Shown here in pieces: positions 4,917 through 5,268 of a stretch of 5,268 nucleotides of DNA (positions are counted from its first letter, which is position 1; the number at the start of each line of letters is the position of its first letter). The position numbers and the translations under genes are program-made. This stretch comes from Vermiphilus sp. (GTDB lineage: Bacteria > Ratteibacteria > UBA8468 > B48-G9 > JAFGKM01): contig DYKC01000072.1 of the NCBI GenBank assembly GCA_020722825.1, positions 1 through 5,268 of the forward strand, read 5' to 3'. The notes beneath the pieces are model-generated. The model had not been told where the DNA came from and did no database searches. It was given only the letters and a program-made list of their open reading frames with translations.

Positions 4917-5268
4917 CGGTGTTACTCGGAAGTAAAAACGATATGGAGTATATAGACGGGGCAAAAGAGCTCCTTGAAAAATTTGCAATACCCTATGAGG
5001 TAATGGTTATGTCTGCTCACAGAACCCTTGACAGGGTGGTTGAATTTGCGGCAGGTGCTGAAAAAAACGGTTTTGGGGTTGTTATTGCCTGTGCAGGAAT
5101 GGCTGCACATCTGCCGGGAGTTGTAGCGGCAAAGACCCTGCTTCCCGTTATAGGAGTGCCGCTTCCTACCAGTGATATAAAAGGTATGGATGCCCTCCTG
5201 GCAATGGTGCAGATGCCTTCAGGGGTTCCTGTTGCCACCATGGCGATAGGTAAGGCAGGCGTTAAAAA
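4901..5268 (+). CDS. purE: N5-carboxyaminoimidazole ribonucleotide mutase PurE (3' end missing)
   Basis: Class I PurE converts N5-CAIR, made by PurK, to CAIR in de novo purine synthesis; it is cytoplasmic and usually octameric. The visible 122 residues run in frame to the window edge, and about 40-50 residues are missing compared with E. coli (169 aa). The ribotide phosphate-binding loop is GSKND (10-14; GSKSD in E. coli). MSAHRT (37-42) holds His40 (E. coli His45) and Arg41. CAGMAAHLPG (64-73) is the class I signature, in contrast to the class II AIR carboxylases of animals and treponemes. MVQMPSGVPVATMAIGKAG (102-120) is the conserved C-terminal half. Differences from E. coli: Ser to Asn13, and GAGG reads CAGM (Cys64, Met67). 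Because the class is I, a purK gene is expected elsewhere. The start overlaps dapL by 16 bases with GGAGG 11 bases upstream. Confidence 0.95.
   Translation, partial: MGKKVAVLLGSKNDMEYIDGAKELLEKFAIPYEVMVMSAHRTLDRVVEFAAGAEKNGFGVVIACAGMAAHLPGVVAAKTLLPVIGVPLPTSDIKGMDALLAMVQMPSGVPVATMAIGKAGVK

Noticed and set aside
1..5268. CRISPR, toxin-antitoxin, phage, insertion sequence, tRNA or rRNA content
   Set aside because: No regularly spaced repeats, no transposase or integrase motifs, and no RNA gene signatures were seen on either strand. The longest gene-free stretch is the 115 bases before murA.

Overview
The window reads as a stretch of an ordinary bacterial chromosome, all on the + strand, carrying housekeeping genes for translation, cell wall precursors, lysine/diaminopimelate and purines. 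It is gene-dense and has moderate GC. Arginine is mostly AGA/AGG and isoleucine often ATA, and GTG (murA) and probably GTG or TTG (prmC) are used as starts. With meso-diaminopimelate made by the DapL route, this suggests an anaerobic or thermophile-like, peptidoglycan-making bacterium of a poorly cultivated lineage (Omnitrophota-, Nitrospirota- or Desulfobacterota-like). That placement is inference; nothing in the window fixes the taxon.

Layout. Positions 2-658 hold the 3' end of a gene for a coiled-coil plus HEAT-like repeat protein, cut by the window start. It overlaps prmC (to 1496), the methyltransferase that modifies the GGQ glutamine of release factors. A 115-base gap (1497-1611) carries the best regulatory signals of the window: a sigma70-type promoter overlapping the prmC stop, two abutting inverted repeats, and a G-rich repeated segment leading into the murA ribosome binding site. 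Next come murA (1612-2877), dapB (2888-3691), dapL (start re-placed to 3756, end 4916) and the 5' part of purE (4901 to the window end). purE overlaps dapL by 16 bases and is truncated by the window edge.

How the genes fit together. MurA commits UDP-GlcNAc to peptidoglycan. DapB makes tetrahydrodipicolinate and DapL converts it in one transamination to LL-diaminopimelate, the precursor of both lysine and the peptide cross-link of peptidoglycan. The promoter ahead of murA and the tight spacing (10 bases murA-dapB, overlap dapL-purE) suggest one cell-wall/amino-acid operon to which purE is translationally linked. The dapB-dapL junction contains what looks like a remnant of a palindromic interspersed repeat, and this remnant supplies the dapL ribosome binding site.

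I found no CRISPR array, transposase, RNA gene, phage gene or defence system, and no convincing new biological system. The items most worth a second look are the murA leader (hairpins versus a G-rich, possibly quadruplex-forming segment), the repeat-derived dapL start region, the out-of-phase ATGA at the prmC start, and an in-frame A AAA AAA slippery heptamer at the dapL/purE overlap.
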